The position numbers and the translations under genes are program-made. Below the pieces are notes generated by a model, which saw nothing but the letters and a program-made list of their open reading frames with translations, was not told the DNA's origin and searched no databases. Shown here one piece after another: positions 13,151 to 24,261 of a stretch of DNA of 64,000 nt. Within the stretch, counting starts at the first letter, position 1; each line of letters starts with the position of its first letter. Source of the DNA: Alnus glutinosa. Its lineage: Eukaryota; Streptophyta; Magnoliopsida; Fagales; Betulaceae. The stretch covers positions 26,093,128-26,157,127 of the forward strand of contig NC_084897.1 in NCBI RefSeq assembly GCF_958979055.1, read 5' to 3'.

Positions 13151-13214
<64 letters not shown>

Positions 13215-13264
13215 AATCATGAATGAATTTACTATTTTGCCATGAGAGCATTAAAATAAATAAA

Positions 13265-13632
13265 TAAATCTTCCCTAATAGTATTAGCCATCTTAGGTGC
13301 CACTAATGTCCTGATGGTGATGGGTCTTTGCATTTTTATATTAAAGAAAAAAGAGCTACAGAAAAATTGGGTCGAACAAATCAACTATTCATTTTGTTAT
13401 AATAGTATTAGCTCTCTTAGGTTCTACTGATGTCCTAACAATGTTGGGTCTCTGCCTTTTTATGTTAGAAAAAAGAGCTACAAAAAAAATGGGTTGAACA
13501 AATCAACTATTAATTTCGTCCTAATAACATTAGATGTCGTAGGTTTCACTGATGTCCTGGTGATGCTAGGTTTCTGCCTTTTTATATTAGAGGAACAAAA
13601 AATGGTTGGACAAATCAACTATTCATTTCATT
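13265..13632 (+). repeat. Three tandem copies of a ~122-bp unit
   Basis: Three diverged head-to-tail units are anchored by AATAGTATTAGC-like starts near 13279, 13402 and 13524. Each also contains ACTGATGTCCT (first copy ACTAATGTCCT), GGGTCTCTGCCTTTTTAT-like text and ACAAATCAACTATT. A long T run follows at about 13660. No gene function can be assigned. Confidence 0.75.
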
Positions 13633-14465
13633 TAACTAAATTCTATTCTTCTTCTTCTTCTTTTTTTTTTTTTTTTTTTTTCTTTTTTAAAAAAAAAAGA
13701 AAAAAGAATAGCTGCAATTCAATGTGCACCTTAAAGAAAAACTGTAAAAAAGAGAGTAACATAAATTAATTCTTATACATATACACTATTAATTACTGAC
13801 ATTGAAAAAAATTTGAATCCATCATTATTTATTTTTCTTTTAAATATGAAATTGTTAGATTCAATTGGTCAAAACGTTGTAAGGTTAGGGTATAGTATAA
13901 AGAGCAAGGGCTAATGGGTTTAATCAAAATAATATTTTATGAAACCCTAACTATTGACAATTAGAGGAAAGAAAAACAAAATCACATGATTGTTAATGTG
14001 TTTTGTTTGTATTTTTTATTTTCAAGAGAAATACATGAAGACTTAAAACACAAAGTACTTTTAAAAATTCAAAAGTAATGTTTTCACCTTTTTTTAAAGT
14101 CAAAACATTTTTTTAAATCAAAAAATAAAAATACCACAAAAATTAACCCTCTGACTGACTTAGAGGGGGTGATTCGGTGGCCGAATCACCCTAAGCATTT
14201 GGTGGAGGTGGCTCAGCCACTTCGAAAGAAAGATAGGGCGCGCCCCCCCAAAAGGAGCCCGTTCGGCCAAATTTGGGGCGGTCTCAACACCTATAAGAAG
14301 TTTATTTATTGGATTTCTATGTGGTAAATTGAAAACTTTTAAACTTTATTTAAAAAAAATAGTTGGGGCAAATTTTAAATAATAATTTCATTATCTAAAA
14401 AACTAAATAAATAATAATTTCATTACCGACTTGGCGACTTTTGGGAAGGAATTCAAGGAACCAAG

Positions 14466-14483
14466 CCAATAGAACTATAAATA
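14466..14483 (+). promoter_or_regulatory. CCAAT and TATA boxes of SKP1-A1
   Basis: CCAAT lies at 14466-14470 and TATAAATA at 14476-14483, about 150 bases before the ATG. The same arrangement (CCAATAGAACTATAAAT) recurs at SKP1-A2, 26403-26419, in DNA where the two units are similar only from about 14424/26367 onward. This supports a shared core promoter. Confidence 0.65.
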
Positions 14484-14633
14484 TCGGCCTCAGCCCCGGG
14501 CCCCAAATATCTCAATAACGATTCTTCGCTTCGCAAAGAAAGTCCAGAAAGGCGAGCGCTCGGATTCTAGGGTTCTTCTGTTTGTTCTTTCTTTTGCAGG
14601 AACGCTAGCAAACGCCGTCTTTTCGAGAGCACC

Positions 14634-15823
14634 ATGTCGTCGTCGAAGAAGATCACCCTGAAGAGCTCGGACGGCGAGGCCTTCGAGGTCGACGAGGCCG
14701 TGGCGCTCGAGTCGCAGACGATCAAGCACATGATCGAGGACGATTGCGCCGACAACGGAATCCCTCTCCCGAACGTGACGAGCAAGATCTTGGCCAAGGT
14801 CATCGAGTACTGCAAGAAGCACGTCGATGCGGCGAACCCCGAGGAGCGAACGTCCGACGACGATCTCAAGGCATGGGATGTCGAGTTCGTGAAGGTTGAC
14901 CAGGCCACTCTATTCGATCTCATTTTGGTAGGTCCTCTTTCGAAGTCTCTGATTGATTGTTTTGTTTTCTACGATTTTGAGTTTGTCGTGGCTAGAGTTA
15001 TGAGATTTGGATCTGAATATTGTTTGGTGGTGCTAGTACTTGTTCTTTGGGGCTTTGTGTTCTGGAAAATTTGGATCTGAATGTTGTTTGGTGGTGCCAG
15101 TACTTGTTATTGATGATTTTGTAGGTTAGGGCTTCTGGATTAGGATTTTGATTCGTTTTGCTCTGTGATACTAGCGTTTCGAATTACTTTTCCTAGTTAA
15201 AATACTTTGTGAATATGTGATCTAGGGTTTCGAAATTGGATATTTGGGTCGAATTTTCCTTTTACTTTTGTTGTGTATTTATGTTATAGTCTTGTTTTTC
15301 TGAAATATGTTGCTGTGGTTTTTGATGCGTAAGTGTAATAATGTGCCAATTGCTTTGTTGATGTCCTTTGATTTGGACTTGCTAATGCTTTTAGGTTATT
15401 TGTTTGGGCTTTGTGTGAGTTTTACTTTCCCTATTGAGAAGAGTATTTTGTTTTTATTATTTTTTTTTTCAATCTGCCAGTAATTTTTTAGGAGATTTGT
15501 TTAGAGTCATTTGAAGGTTGAGATTTGTTTAGAGTCATTTGTGGTAACTCAGATATTTACTTTATTGTTTATATTGATCTTTAAAGTTGCCTGAGATGTG
15601 AAAATGAATAGTTGTTCAATCGCGTTCTAATATTATTTGCATTTTCCAGGCTGCAAACTATTTGAATATAAAGAGCCTTCTGGATTTGACATGCCAAACT
15701 GTAGCAGACATGATCAAGGGGAAGACGCCAGAGGAGATCCGCAAGACCTTTAACATCAAGAATGACTTCACCCCTGATGAAGAGGAAGAGGTTCGTCGGG
15801 AGAACCAGTGGGCATTTGAATGA
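14634..15823 (+). CDS. SKP1-like protein (copy A1, two exons, 155 aa)
   Basis: SKP1 is the SCF ubiquitin-ligase adaptor that joins CUL1 to F-box proteins in nucleus and cytosol. Exons are 14634-14927 and 15650-15823, joined in phase 0 after FDLIL, the usual position in plant ASK genes. The N-terminal BTB/POZ-like part contains [19 protein letters not shown] and [16 protein letters not shown]-like sequence (here [16 protein letters not shown]). The C-terminal F-box-binding helices contain [20 protein letters not shown], then [20 protein letters not shown] and the terminal NQWAFE. Length and ends match Arabidopsis ASK1 (160 aa) apart from a shorter acidic loop. The start is the first ATG after GCAAACGCCGTCTTTTCGA, a leader shared by all four copies. 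No defects are seen. This is the most canonical copy of the array. The exact Arabidopsis orthologue cannot be fixed. Confidence 0.93.
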
Positions 15824-16397
15824 TGATGATGTATTGGACGATAATGTGGAGTTGAAAGTGGTTTGTGGTATATTTTGTGGGTTTATGTTAGGCATAGTTA
15901 TTCTAATTTTACCTTTCTCTGTTTGAAGCACTTTCGTTCCCAAAAAAATGGAGTACTTTGCAATGTAAATAATATTTGGATTCTGATGGGGGAATTTGTA
16001 GTAGTTGCTCCTGCTATCAATTCAATTCCTCTATCATTTCAACTCCTTAAATCCTTTCTTTGTTGTGATTTCCTGGTTTTGGGTAGTCATGCCCACACAC
16101 GTGGGCTTTTTGAAAGCTTTGTGCAATCTGATTGCAGCAGCGTTCATGGATTGTGCTATTTTGGTGCCCTGTGTTGTGGGTTGTTGGTGTGGGTACGTAG
16201 GCATATAGAGATTACATGGGCTCCTGCTTTCATTGGAAGATGGTGGTGGCTGGACATGTGTTGTTTAGTTTTTGTATAACAAGGAAGTATTAGATGGTTG
16301 CAGGGGAGCACGTGTTTGGTTGGACAAAAGGTTTCGAGTATCGATATTACTGTGGAGATAAAATCTTTTGAAGTCAACAATTTCAAGCTCCTACTAA

Positions 16398-16517
16398 GAG
16401 AAATGTTAGGCTTTTCAATTTTTTTTTTTTTTCAAAATTTTGCTCTCAAATGGTCTGTTTCTCAAAATGATAGATATTTTGAAAAAAAAAAAAAAATTGA
16501 AATGTGTAGCATTTTCC
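16398..16517. repeat. Small Mutator-like MITE in the 3' flank of SKP1-A1
   Basis: About 120 bases are present downstream of A1 (CTCCTACTAA / ATTGAAGTTG flanks) but absent at the matching place after A2 (28470-28490, CTCCTACTAATTGAAGTTG). The ends are imperfect inverted repeats: GAGAAATGTTAGGC on the left, and GGAAAATGCTACAC on the right read in reverse. The right end resembles the termini of the element at 31395-31576. Target duplication not clear. Confidence 0.5.
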
Positions 16518-16806
16518 ATTGAAGTTGTTGAACCATGTATGTCCGCCCGTGCTCTATGCCACACATAAGTCTTTCAAAATTTGGTGTTTTCAAGAAAAAA
16601 CAAAAAAAAGAAGAAAAGAACAAAAATGAAAAGGACTTCGTGATCACAGTCAAAAGGTTATGCCGGAACTGTGCTCTAAAATTTTTTATATAACACTAAA
16701 AATTCAGCAGTCAGCAGCACTAGTCTCCCAAAGGATAGAAAGTAGAAACCCATCGACTGTTGAGCCGAAAAATATGACTCAGCTTACCCAGTTGGAATGA
16801 AAGGAG

Positions 16807-16811
<5 letters not shown>

Positions 16812-16849
<38 letters not shown>

Positions 16850-17800
16850 GTTTTTTTTTTATAGATACTTGTAAAACAGATTACATCAAAAGGAAAAATA
16901 CAAAATAAAACACGATTGGGCTGGGCAACCCAAGAACAAAGCTAAGAACGAAAGTACGTAGAGGCAATGTTTCCGAAGATGCGGGCTCTTTGGCTCGAGG
17001 TACGGATGCCACAAAGCCTGAGTCATCATTGAAGGTGATTTGAATAGTGTATTGAGTCACAAGAACTTAAACACCTCGATTACATGGGTGAACATGGGAA
17101 AAGTAGAATAAGTAAGCCCAAAAAAACAAGAAAACAAAAGCAAACGCAACAAAAATCCAGAAGCAGAAGGTGGTGTGAGAACCTTCCCTGACGGCGCTTG
17201 AGACACACGCGCCGCCAAGGGAAAGCCTCTCAGTGGCCAAAAACGCCGGCAAATCCATGAAACACCGGTGGAGGTCGTGGTTGAAAGCGAGAAGACCAAA
17301 CATGGCGTCCACACACCGAAGAGAGCAAAAAACCCTATGGAGCGTGTGCACCACGCACGGCCCTGGAGAAGGTGGTGGAGTGAACGGAGACTGGTGGTGG
17401 ATGATGGAGACGTCGATGAATCCGGTGGTGAGGAGCGTGTTATGTAGAGGTTGTGGAAAGAACATAGATCTAGAACGAAAAAATTGAAACAAAACTCGAT
17501 CTCAAAAACTACAGTAAACACGGTGGAAGGTAGAGGACATGGGCTGCTGCTGTGAAGACACAAACCAAGACAAGACAAAGAAATTGCTGGAAAGATAGGT
17601 GGGTAGATGGACATTGGGCCTTAACTCCAATGGCCAAAAGCACTGAAAAACCTTAGAAATATAGGTGGATAGATGGAGATTTGGCCTTAACTCCAATGGC
17701 CGAAAATACAGAAAAACAGTAAGAAGGGTAGAGAGAAAGATGGCTGAAGGTAAGGAAGATGGGGGTTTTTGTGGTGGGGTGGAAGGAAATATTAGGGAAC
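16812..17800 (-). mobile_element. Poly(A)-tailed insertion, probable 5'-truncated non-LTR retroelement
   Basis: About 1 kb lies between blocks that are adjacent upstream of SKP1-B2 (AATGAAAGGAGGA near 29755 and the kinase fragment near 29810). It begins with about 34 T on the plus strand, then TTTGTTTTTTTTTTATAG, so on the minus strand it ends in a poly(A) tail. The interior is GC-rich for this window and holds an open minus-strand frame (about 17057-17614) with no recognised domain. A LINE remnant or a retrocopy are both possible; I cannot see a reverse transcriptase. Right edge uncertain. Confidence 0.4.
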
Positions 17801-17820
17801 GGGTAAAGGTGTTTGGGAGG

Positions 17821-17890
17821 GAAGCAGACGTTTACAGCTTCGGGGTTTTGTTTTTCGAACTTGGTCTTAGCAGGCCCAGAGGAAGAAACA
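17821..17890 (+). pseudogene. Receptor-like kinase fragment (subdomain IX) upstream of SKP1-B1
   Basis: One frame reads EADVYSFGVLFFELGLSRP, the DVYSFGVLLLEL signature of plant receptor-like kinases. Nothing upstream or downstream continues the kinase domain. The same fragment, slightly better conserved (ADVYSFGVLLFELGLSRP), lies before SKP1-B2 at about 29810-29882. It is probably a captured or leftover exon fragment now inside the B-copy promoter region, about 300-400 bases before each ATG. Confidence 0.6.
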
Positions 17891-18192
17891 GTACCAACGG
17901 ATTGGATTGATAAATCCTATTTGGCGGGAGACTGGCGCGAAAAAGAGGAATTGGAGAAGACGGTGAGGTGCTGGGGAAGAGAGAGAGAGAAGGAAGAAGT
18001 ACAGAAAGGAATCTTTAAATAGTATGGAAAAAAGATAAGATAAAAAAGTATGCAATGTAGTTGAACATGGAAGAAAAAGGGGTCTGATCCAATGCAACAT
18101 TGGTACGTACGTCCAATATTTTATTCCCTCTTGCGTGCCCAACGCAGAAGCACAATCCTCGGTCTCGCAAACGCCGTCTTTTCGATAGCAGC

Positions 18193-19211
18193 ATGTCATT
18201 GTCGAAGAAGATCACCCTAAAGAGCTCGGATGGCGAGGCCTTCGAGGCTGATGAGGCTGTGGCGCTCAAGTTGCCGACGATCAAGAAGATGATCGAGGAC
18301 GATTGTGCCGAAAACGGAATCCCCCTCCCGAACTTGACGAGCAAGATCTTGGCCAAGGTAATTGTGTACTCCAAAAAGCACGTCGAGGCGGCGAACCCCG
18401 ACGACCGCACCTCCGAATACCACCTCAAGGCTTGGGACGCCGAGTTCGTCGAGGTTGACCAGGACACTCTATTCGACCTCATTTTGGTAGGTCCTCTTTT
18501 GAATTCTCTGATCGCTTCCTAGGGTTCTGAGATTTGGATCTGAATGGTGTGCTTTTACCATGTGATCTAGGGTTTTTTATGCCTAAGTGTAATGTTCCAA
18601 TTGCTTTGTTGATGTCCTTTGATTTGTACTTGCTAATGTTCTTTAGTTTGTTTATTTGAGGACAAAGTAGTGGCCGTGTGAGTTCTACTTCCCCTATTAA
18701 GAAGAGTATTTTGTTTTTATAATTTTTTCAATCTGTCAGCATTTCTTTTGGCAGATTTGTTTAGAGTCCTTTTTGAAGGTTGGGAATAACTTGATTTTAC
18801 ACCCTATATTGAAGATATTATTTAAGCATGCAAGAGGCTTATGGTCTATAAACAATGGTTAAGATTCTTGAATTTTATCTGTTCTTTGCCAAGTTGCTTT
18901 GCAAAATGTGGTACGTAGTATAGTTAGTTGTGCATCCTGGATATTTACTTGATTGTTTATATTGATCTTTGAAGTTGCCAGTGATTTGAAAATGAGTAGT
19001 TGTTCAATCGTAGTTCTAATATTGTTGCATTTTTCAGGCCGCAAACTATTTGAACATCAAGAGTCTTCAGGATCTGACATGCCAAACTCTAGCAGAGATG
19101 GTCAAGGGGAAGACTCCAGAGGAGATTCGCAAGATGTTTAACATCAAGAATGACTTCACCCCGGAGGAAGCGGAAGAGGTTCATCGGGAGACCCGGTGGT
19201 TATTTGAATGA
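18193..19211 (+). CDS. SKP1-like protein (copy B1, two exons, 155 aa, diverged)
   Basis: Exons are 18193-18486 and 19038-19211, with the intron at the same phase-0 site as A1. The SKP1 fold is complete: [53 protein letters not shown], and [20 protein letters not shown]. It departs from the canonical sequence at places where most SKP1 proteins agree: VIVYSKKH instead of [33 protein letters not shown] instead of [13 protein letters not shown], and a C-terminus RWLFE instead of QWAFE. These changes affect the F-box-binding end, so partner range may differ (inference). No stops or frameshifts; splice sites are normal. The promoter differs from the A copies and includes the kinase fragment. Expression is not shown by sequence. 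Confidence 0.88.
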
Positions 19212-19664
19212 TGTATTGGGAGATAATGTGGAGTTCAACATACAAACAAGAATGTGGCTTATGTGGTATATTTTGTGGGTATATGTTAGGCATAGTAATT
19301 CTACTTTGATCTTTCTCAAAAAATGTGAGCACTTTGAAATGTAAATAACATTGGGAGTCTAATGGTGGCATTGTCAGTAGTTGCTCCTGCTATCAATTCA
19401 TCGCCTTAAATCCTTTCTTTGTTGTCATTTCCTGGTTTTGGGTAGTCATGCATACACCTGTGGGCTTGAAAGCTTTGTGCTATCTGATTACAGCATTCAT
19501 GGATTGTCTTTATATGTCCACGGTGATAGCATTCAGGTTCACTGCGTTTCATATGGTTGTGTATGAAAACTAGGACAGTAGAGATTATATGGACTTCTGC
19601 TTTCATTGGAAGATGGTGGCTAGACATGTTGTTTAGGTTTTTGTATAACTAGGAAATATAAGAG

Positions 19665-19866
19665 CACTAGTAACAGATGCCCTACAAGTGGTATTCTTCT
19701 CTAAAATAGGAAAAATTTCAAAAAAATTACAAAAAATGACACCACAGCAGCTACCCTATTATTCATGGACCTCCTTGGGTAAGCTACAGTGCTACCCAAT
19801 TGGATAGCACTGTAGCTACTAAATAGATTATTTCAATAAGAAAAAACACTCTCTCTCTCTCCTTCG
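19665..19866. repeat. Transposon-like filler at the tandem-duplication junction
   Basis: Homology to unit 2 (SKP1-B2 3' flank) stops at about 19664. Homology to MCA1 intron 1 begins at 19867 (TACCTGGTG, matching 6217). The 202 bases between match neither. They begin AAGAGCACTAGTAACAG and contain GCTACAGTGCTACCC with an inverted GGATAGCACTGTAGC, ending in a short (CT)n run. The start resembles the AAGAGCATTCCAAATGG block near 49183. It is probably a MITE or part of one lying exactly at the breakpoint. Confidence 0.55.
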
Positions 19867-22800
19867 TACCTGGTGTTTTAGTTAGAGTGTCAATTTTTGA
19901 AGTAACAAAGATTGGTTAAACGTGGGTGAATGCGTTGCATTTAAGCATTTCTAATGGAAGGATTAGTTGTTGAGGATAGATTCTTCGAAGCTTGTTATAT
20001 TGTGCTTGCTGATGATGCGCATAGATTTTCCAGATTGGCCACTAAACCTTGATTGCTAGTGGTGGGCATATTGGAGTCCTGAATTTGTGCTTTTAAATGA
20101 AGTTTAAAAGGCTGGCATACAGAAAACTTAGTCAATGGTTGTTTGCTCAGGATTACTAATGAGTTGTAAGAGCTGGGTGAAGGCAGCTGCATCATGTGGC
20201 TGGGTATTAGGTGATACACCAAGTAGAAATGGGTGGCAAACTCCATGTGTGAAATAGTAATTGGCCTGGCATCCTGTCTCTGAGGGTTTAGTCTTTGTTG
20301 TTTTGTATTGGCATGAACATCTAGTTATAGAATTGAAACTGAAGCAGTGGCCAATGGGTAAATACCTGGAGTAATAGATAACATCAGTGAGTTATGTGGT
20401 TCAATATGGTTGAGCTGACGACTCTTTTTGGGCCCCCTATGCCATGTTACATTCTTTGACTATATGGCAGACTAAAGTCCAATGCATTTTAATGTTTTAG
20501 CCGCAACTATAGATCATAATTTTTAATTGGTAACTACATGCAACTCTGTTTTACTCTTACTTTGCCTCCAACTGGATCAGAATCTGCTTGCTTTAGATTT
20601 ATACATAGTTTTCTGAATCCATAGGAGAGGCTGGAAGTTATTGAAATGGATCAACGAGAATACACATTGGATGAAGAGGACAGAAGGGTGCAGGATGTGA
20701 TCCTGAAACCAGACCCCTCAGGTAACGATGCTATGGTGTTGAAGAAAACTCTTTCTTGTTCCTACCCGAACTTGCCTTTTTGTGAAGCACTTCAAAAGGA
20801 AAATGAAAAGCTTCAATTTGAACTACAGCGATCACAAGCTCACTTAGACTTGAGTCAATGTGAAGTAATTCAGCGTTTGTTAGACGTAACGGAAGCTGCT
20901 GCTGCAAATGTCCTTCCAGAGAAGAGTTTGCCTGAAAAAGGTCAACAGGAAATTGTAACGGAGTTATTCAGATGCCAACAGTGACAAAGAGCATTCATCT
21001 GATGAAGGCTATCATAAGAAGCGCGACACTCGTACAACTTCAAGGTTGATTTTCTTCTGATTTTTAAGTATATGAAGTTGAATGCAGTCAACATCAATGA
21101 AATTATAAGTTCCAATTCTGTATCAGTCTGACTTAAGATTTCACAAATACTCATGCAAACAATTCTGCTTTTTCAATATCTTATAATATTATGTTTTCTA
21201 TCTATAACAGACTTTCCAAAAGGACCTTTTACATACTTATATTATGATGCTGTATTTATCTGCACAGAAAAACATCTTCAGTTTCATCTGGACATGATCT
21301 CCTGTCGACTAGAGGTTCACGCCGGCATGAAGAATGGCATACTGATCTACTTGGTTGTTGTTCAGAACCTTGTCTGTGTAAGTTCTCTCACAATGTCAAA
21401 ATTATGGCCTGTCAATTGAAGCAATATCGCATAATGGCAAGTTTTATCTTGTGTAACTATATAAATTTGTGTTTTATCAATTCAAGTCCTTAATCTGACC
21501 CAAATTTAATTGGGATTAAGGCTTCCTTGAGTTGAGTTGTGTTTATCAATCCATGCACTTATGGTATAGATGATCTGTAGTAAATTGCCCCTTTCTCCTT
21601 TGCTCTTGCATATTTTGTAGTAGAGTGATTTCCACTTATCCTTTGCCAGTATGGCTCCCAAAATAAGCTTGTTAGATGAAACTATTTGAGTACTTTTAAA
21701 AAAATGTTACCTTTTCCAAAGTTCTTAAATGGATTAGAGGGTGATATTTATTATACCTGAGTTTCTTTCTCCTTATTCTTCAAATGATATAGAGAGAATA
21801 ATATGGTCATGGAGAGGTTGACCTAACCAATGCATCCTAAGACACCCTTTTAGTAGAATGGTAACACTATCTCGTACACTCAGGAGAAGGTAACACTTTC
21901 TCATACTACTAAATTTTTATGTGCTTCTACACTAACCTGTACTTACCAAAATTTTCCGTTGTATTGTAAGCGGTTTAGTTGCTTTGCAGGTATAAAAACC
22001 TTTTTATTTCCTTGTGGAACATTTTCAAAGATTACTACTGTAGCAACTGACAGGCATACGTGTGAGTTAGCTCAGACTTATTAGATTTTCTTAGAATTAT
22101 TGGCTATATTGGAATGCTTCTGCATCCATGCGTTCATGTATCTGTCAATTCTTAAACTTCAGTAGTGGAAATTTTAATCTAATTCGAGTTATCAAGGTCT
22201 TTACAAGTTGGAAATAGATAGAGTTCATTTTTCACTCGTCATTTTAAAAAGTAGCCAGATTAGGTACATACTGGGTATACTTTTCAGTCTTGTGGTGCGA
22301 ACAAACAACCTTTTTCTTTGTCTAGCATTGATCTGTCGGTGGGTTATGAAACCATAATTTTGCCATTACTGTAACCCTGCAAAAAACTTTGCATCATATT
22401 TGATATTTTGAAAGCCCTGCAGAGGGTATAGTTTTCCTCTCTTTCAGAACTCTAAGATCATTTGGGCTGGAACAACTGGGTAAAACTTTTGCCAGCTGCG
22501 AGTTAATGTTAATTGTTTCTAACACTGGTTGTTTAGTCTGGATTTTGATGTTGCCTGAGCCTTGTTTCGTAGCACTGAAAAAGGCCTTACCGTGTTATAT
22601 CCTGATGTTAACCAGTGGTTAATTTGTGACTTCACTCTTAATGAAACTAGCAGCAGTTAGGCCAGAGTTTCGAGCTATTATGTCTTGATATGCTTTATTG
22701 GAAGCGTATACAATCATAAGCGCGCATGCACATAGTAGCTGAATATATGCTCAGCTATGACTGCTCAATGTTTCAAATATTTTCCTCATTTCATCTATAT

Positions 22801-23589
22801 AGTTCAACTGCTAGAATGCTACATTGTTGAGATTCTATGCGAGACATTATGTGAATAAACCTACTACCGAATTTAATGAGTTCAAATTAAGGTGAACAAA
22901 ATGATAGTAATTATAAAGTAAAGGACATTATATTATAATGTAAGATCACTTTGTGCCCGAAAACACCAACATATTTGGTACAATAATGACAGAAAAAAAT
23001 ATCAAAATAAAATAGAAATAAATTTGGTTTTTTTATTGTTTGAAAGCTTATACAGAATATTTATGGTTTTATGATCGATCATCAGCTTCGGCAGAGGCAT
23101 GTAACGAATTGATGGCATATTCATTGGTGTTGTCATGCTGTTGCTATACTTGTAATGTCAGAAGAAAGCTTCGCAAGACGTTGAACATCACGGTACTTTC
23201 TTTCCCACTACACAATCAGTATCTTTTCTTGTGGCTAGTGGCTACACCATGATTAGACACGTTAACCCACTTTGATAACTCTCACCTCCTATTCTCCTGC
23301 ATCTTGTATAATAATAAGGTTCTTATGCTGTTACCTTGGTTGAAAATTGCCAAGGATAGATCATTTTCATGAACATATGCCTTTTTGGTGCTCATCTAGT
23401 CTTTTAACAGTTTAAAACTAAAGTCCTCCTATTCTCCTGCATCTTGTATAATAATAAGGTTCTTATGCTGTTACCTTGGTTGAAAATTGCCAAGGATAGA
23501 TCATTTTCATGAACATATGCCTTTTTGGTGCTCATCTAGTCTTTAACAGTTTAAAACGAAAGTTTTTGTTAAGTTATTGTGAACCATTT
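19867..23589 (+). pseudogene. Truncated second copy of MCA1 (exons 2-5 only)
   Basis: This copy matches 6217-10093 throughout, from intron 1 to intron 5. Exon equivalents start at 20625 (GAGAGGCTGG) and end with exon 5 at 23192. Exon 1, carrying the start and the channel-essential N-terminus, and exons 6-7, carrying the last Cys-rich segment, are missing. Exon 2 has one extra base near 20942-20944 (GTCAACAGG against GTCACAGG), which shifts the frame and stops it after FRCQQ. It also lacks about 100 bases of intron 2 relative to 7580-7670, or MCA1 gained them. A functional channel is ruled out; transcription from a neighbouring promoter cannot be excluded. Confidence 0.92.
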
Positions 23590-24261
23590 GATGTGTAGAT
23601 TTATATTGGAAGCATATATACATCCATGTAAGATTAACAGCTAAGATTCAATATCATTGCTCATGTCACTCTTTTCCTTGTGGTTGTTGGAGGGGAGGTG
23701 GGGCATTGGGGGATGTTATATTAATAGTCTTATGGTTATACAATCAATTGAAAAGTGGGTACAAATAATCTTCCATTTGCAAGAAAAAATCATATTATTC
23801 TTTTGCTTGTGGTTGTTGAGAGGGAAGGAGGGGGAATGTTGTATTAATATCCTATGTCTATACCTTCTGTACAATCTATTAAGAAATGGGTCCTGATAAT
23901 CTTCCTGATGAGATTTGTATATAAATCTAAAATATGAGAATAAAGGCGGAAGCAAGAAAGAGAAGATAACACAAAGAATTTACGGGTGGTTCGGTGTTAG
24001 ACACCTACGTCCACCACTACGAATTGTCAATTTTCTCTAATTTTCCTCGACTTTCCCTCACTTCGTCGCTCTCCAAACAGAAATCATCGGATAGTATTTT
24101 GCATTCAAATTCTAAGCTTTGGTGGTGCGGATTTGGGCAGGGGTGGTAGTCAATTTTCTCTTAATGTGCTTGAGAGGGAAATGGGGTAAAACGAAGTTTT
24201 CAAGAAAAATGGGTGGGTCATTTGCTTTGATCCAGTGTTTCAGCAACATTTGAGTTTTTTG
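23590..24261. other. Intergenic DNA after the MCA1 pseudogene
   Basis: This has no counterpart in unit 1. It contains a short imperfect internal repeat (TTTTCCTTGTGGTTGTTGG near 23671 and TTTTGCTTGTGGTTGTTGA near 23801). I see no gene. Confidence 0.5.

Larger units (their letters stand above)
11383..14423. other. Intergenic DNA between MCA1 and SKP1-A1
   Basis: The first few hundred bases are probably MCA1 3' UTR. The rest has no recognised gene. It contains a foldback element (11890-12035), (TA)n tracts at about 12713-12735 and 13156-13212, three tandem repeats (13265-13632), T and A runs near 13660-13700, and a GC-rich block at about 14160-14290 with GGCCGAATCACCC-like motifs that also occur inside the element at 28681-29406. 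This stretch has no counterpart in the second duplication unit. Confidence 0.55.

Noticed and set aside
17057-17614. 185-aa minus-strand open frame
   Set aside because: It lies inside the poly(A)-tailed insert, has a low-complexity Ser/Pro/Phe-rich product, overlaps other open frames and shows no domain.
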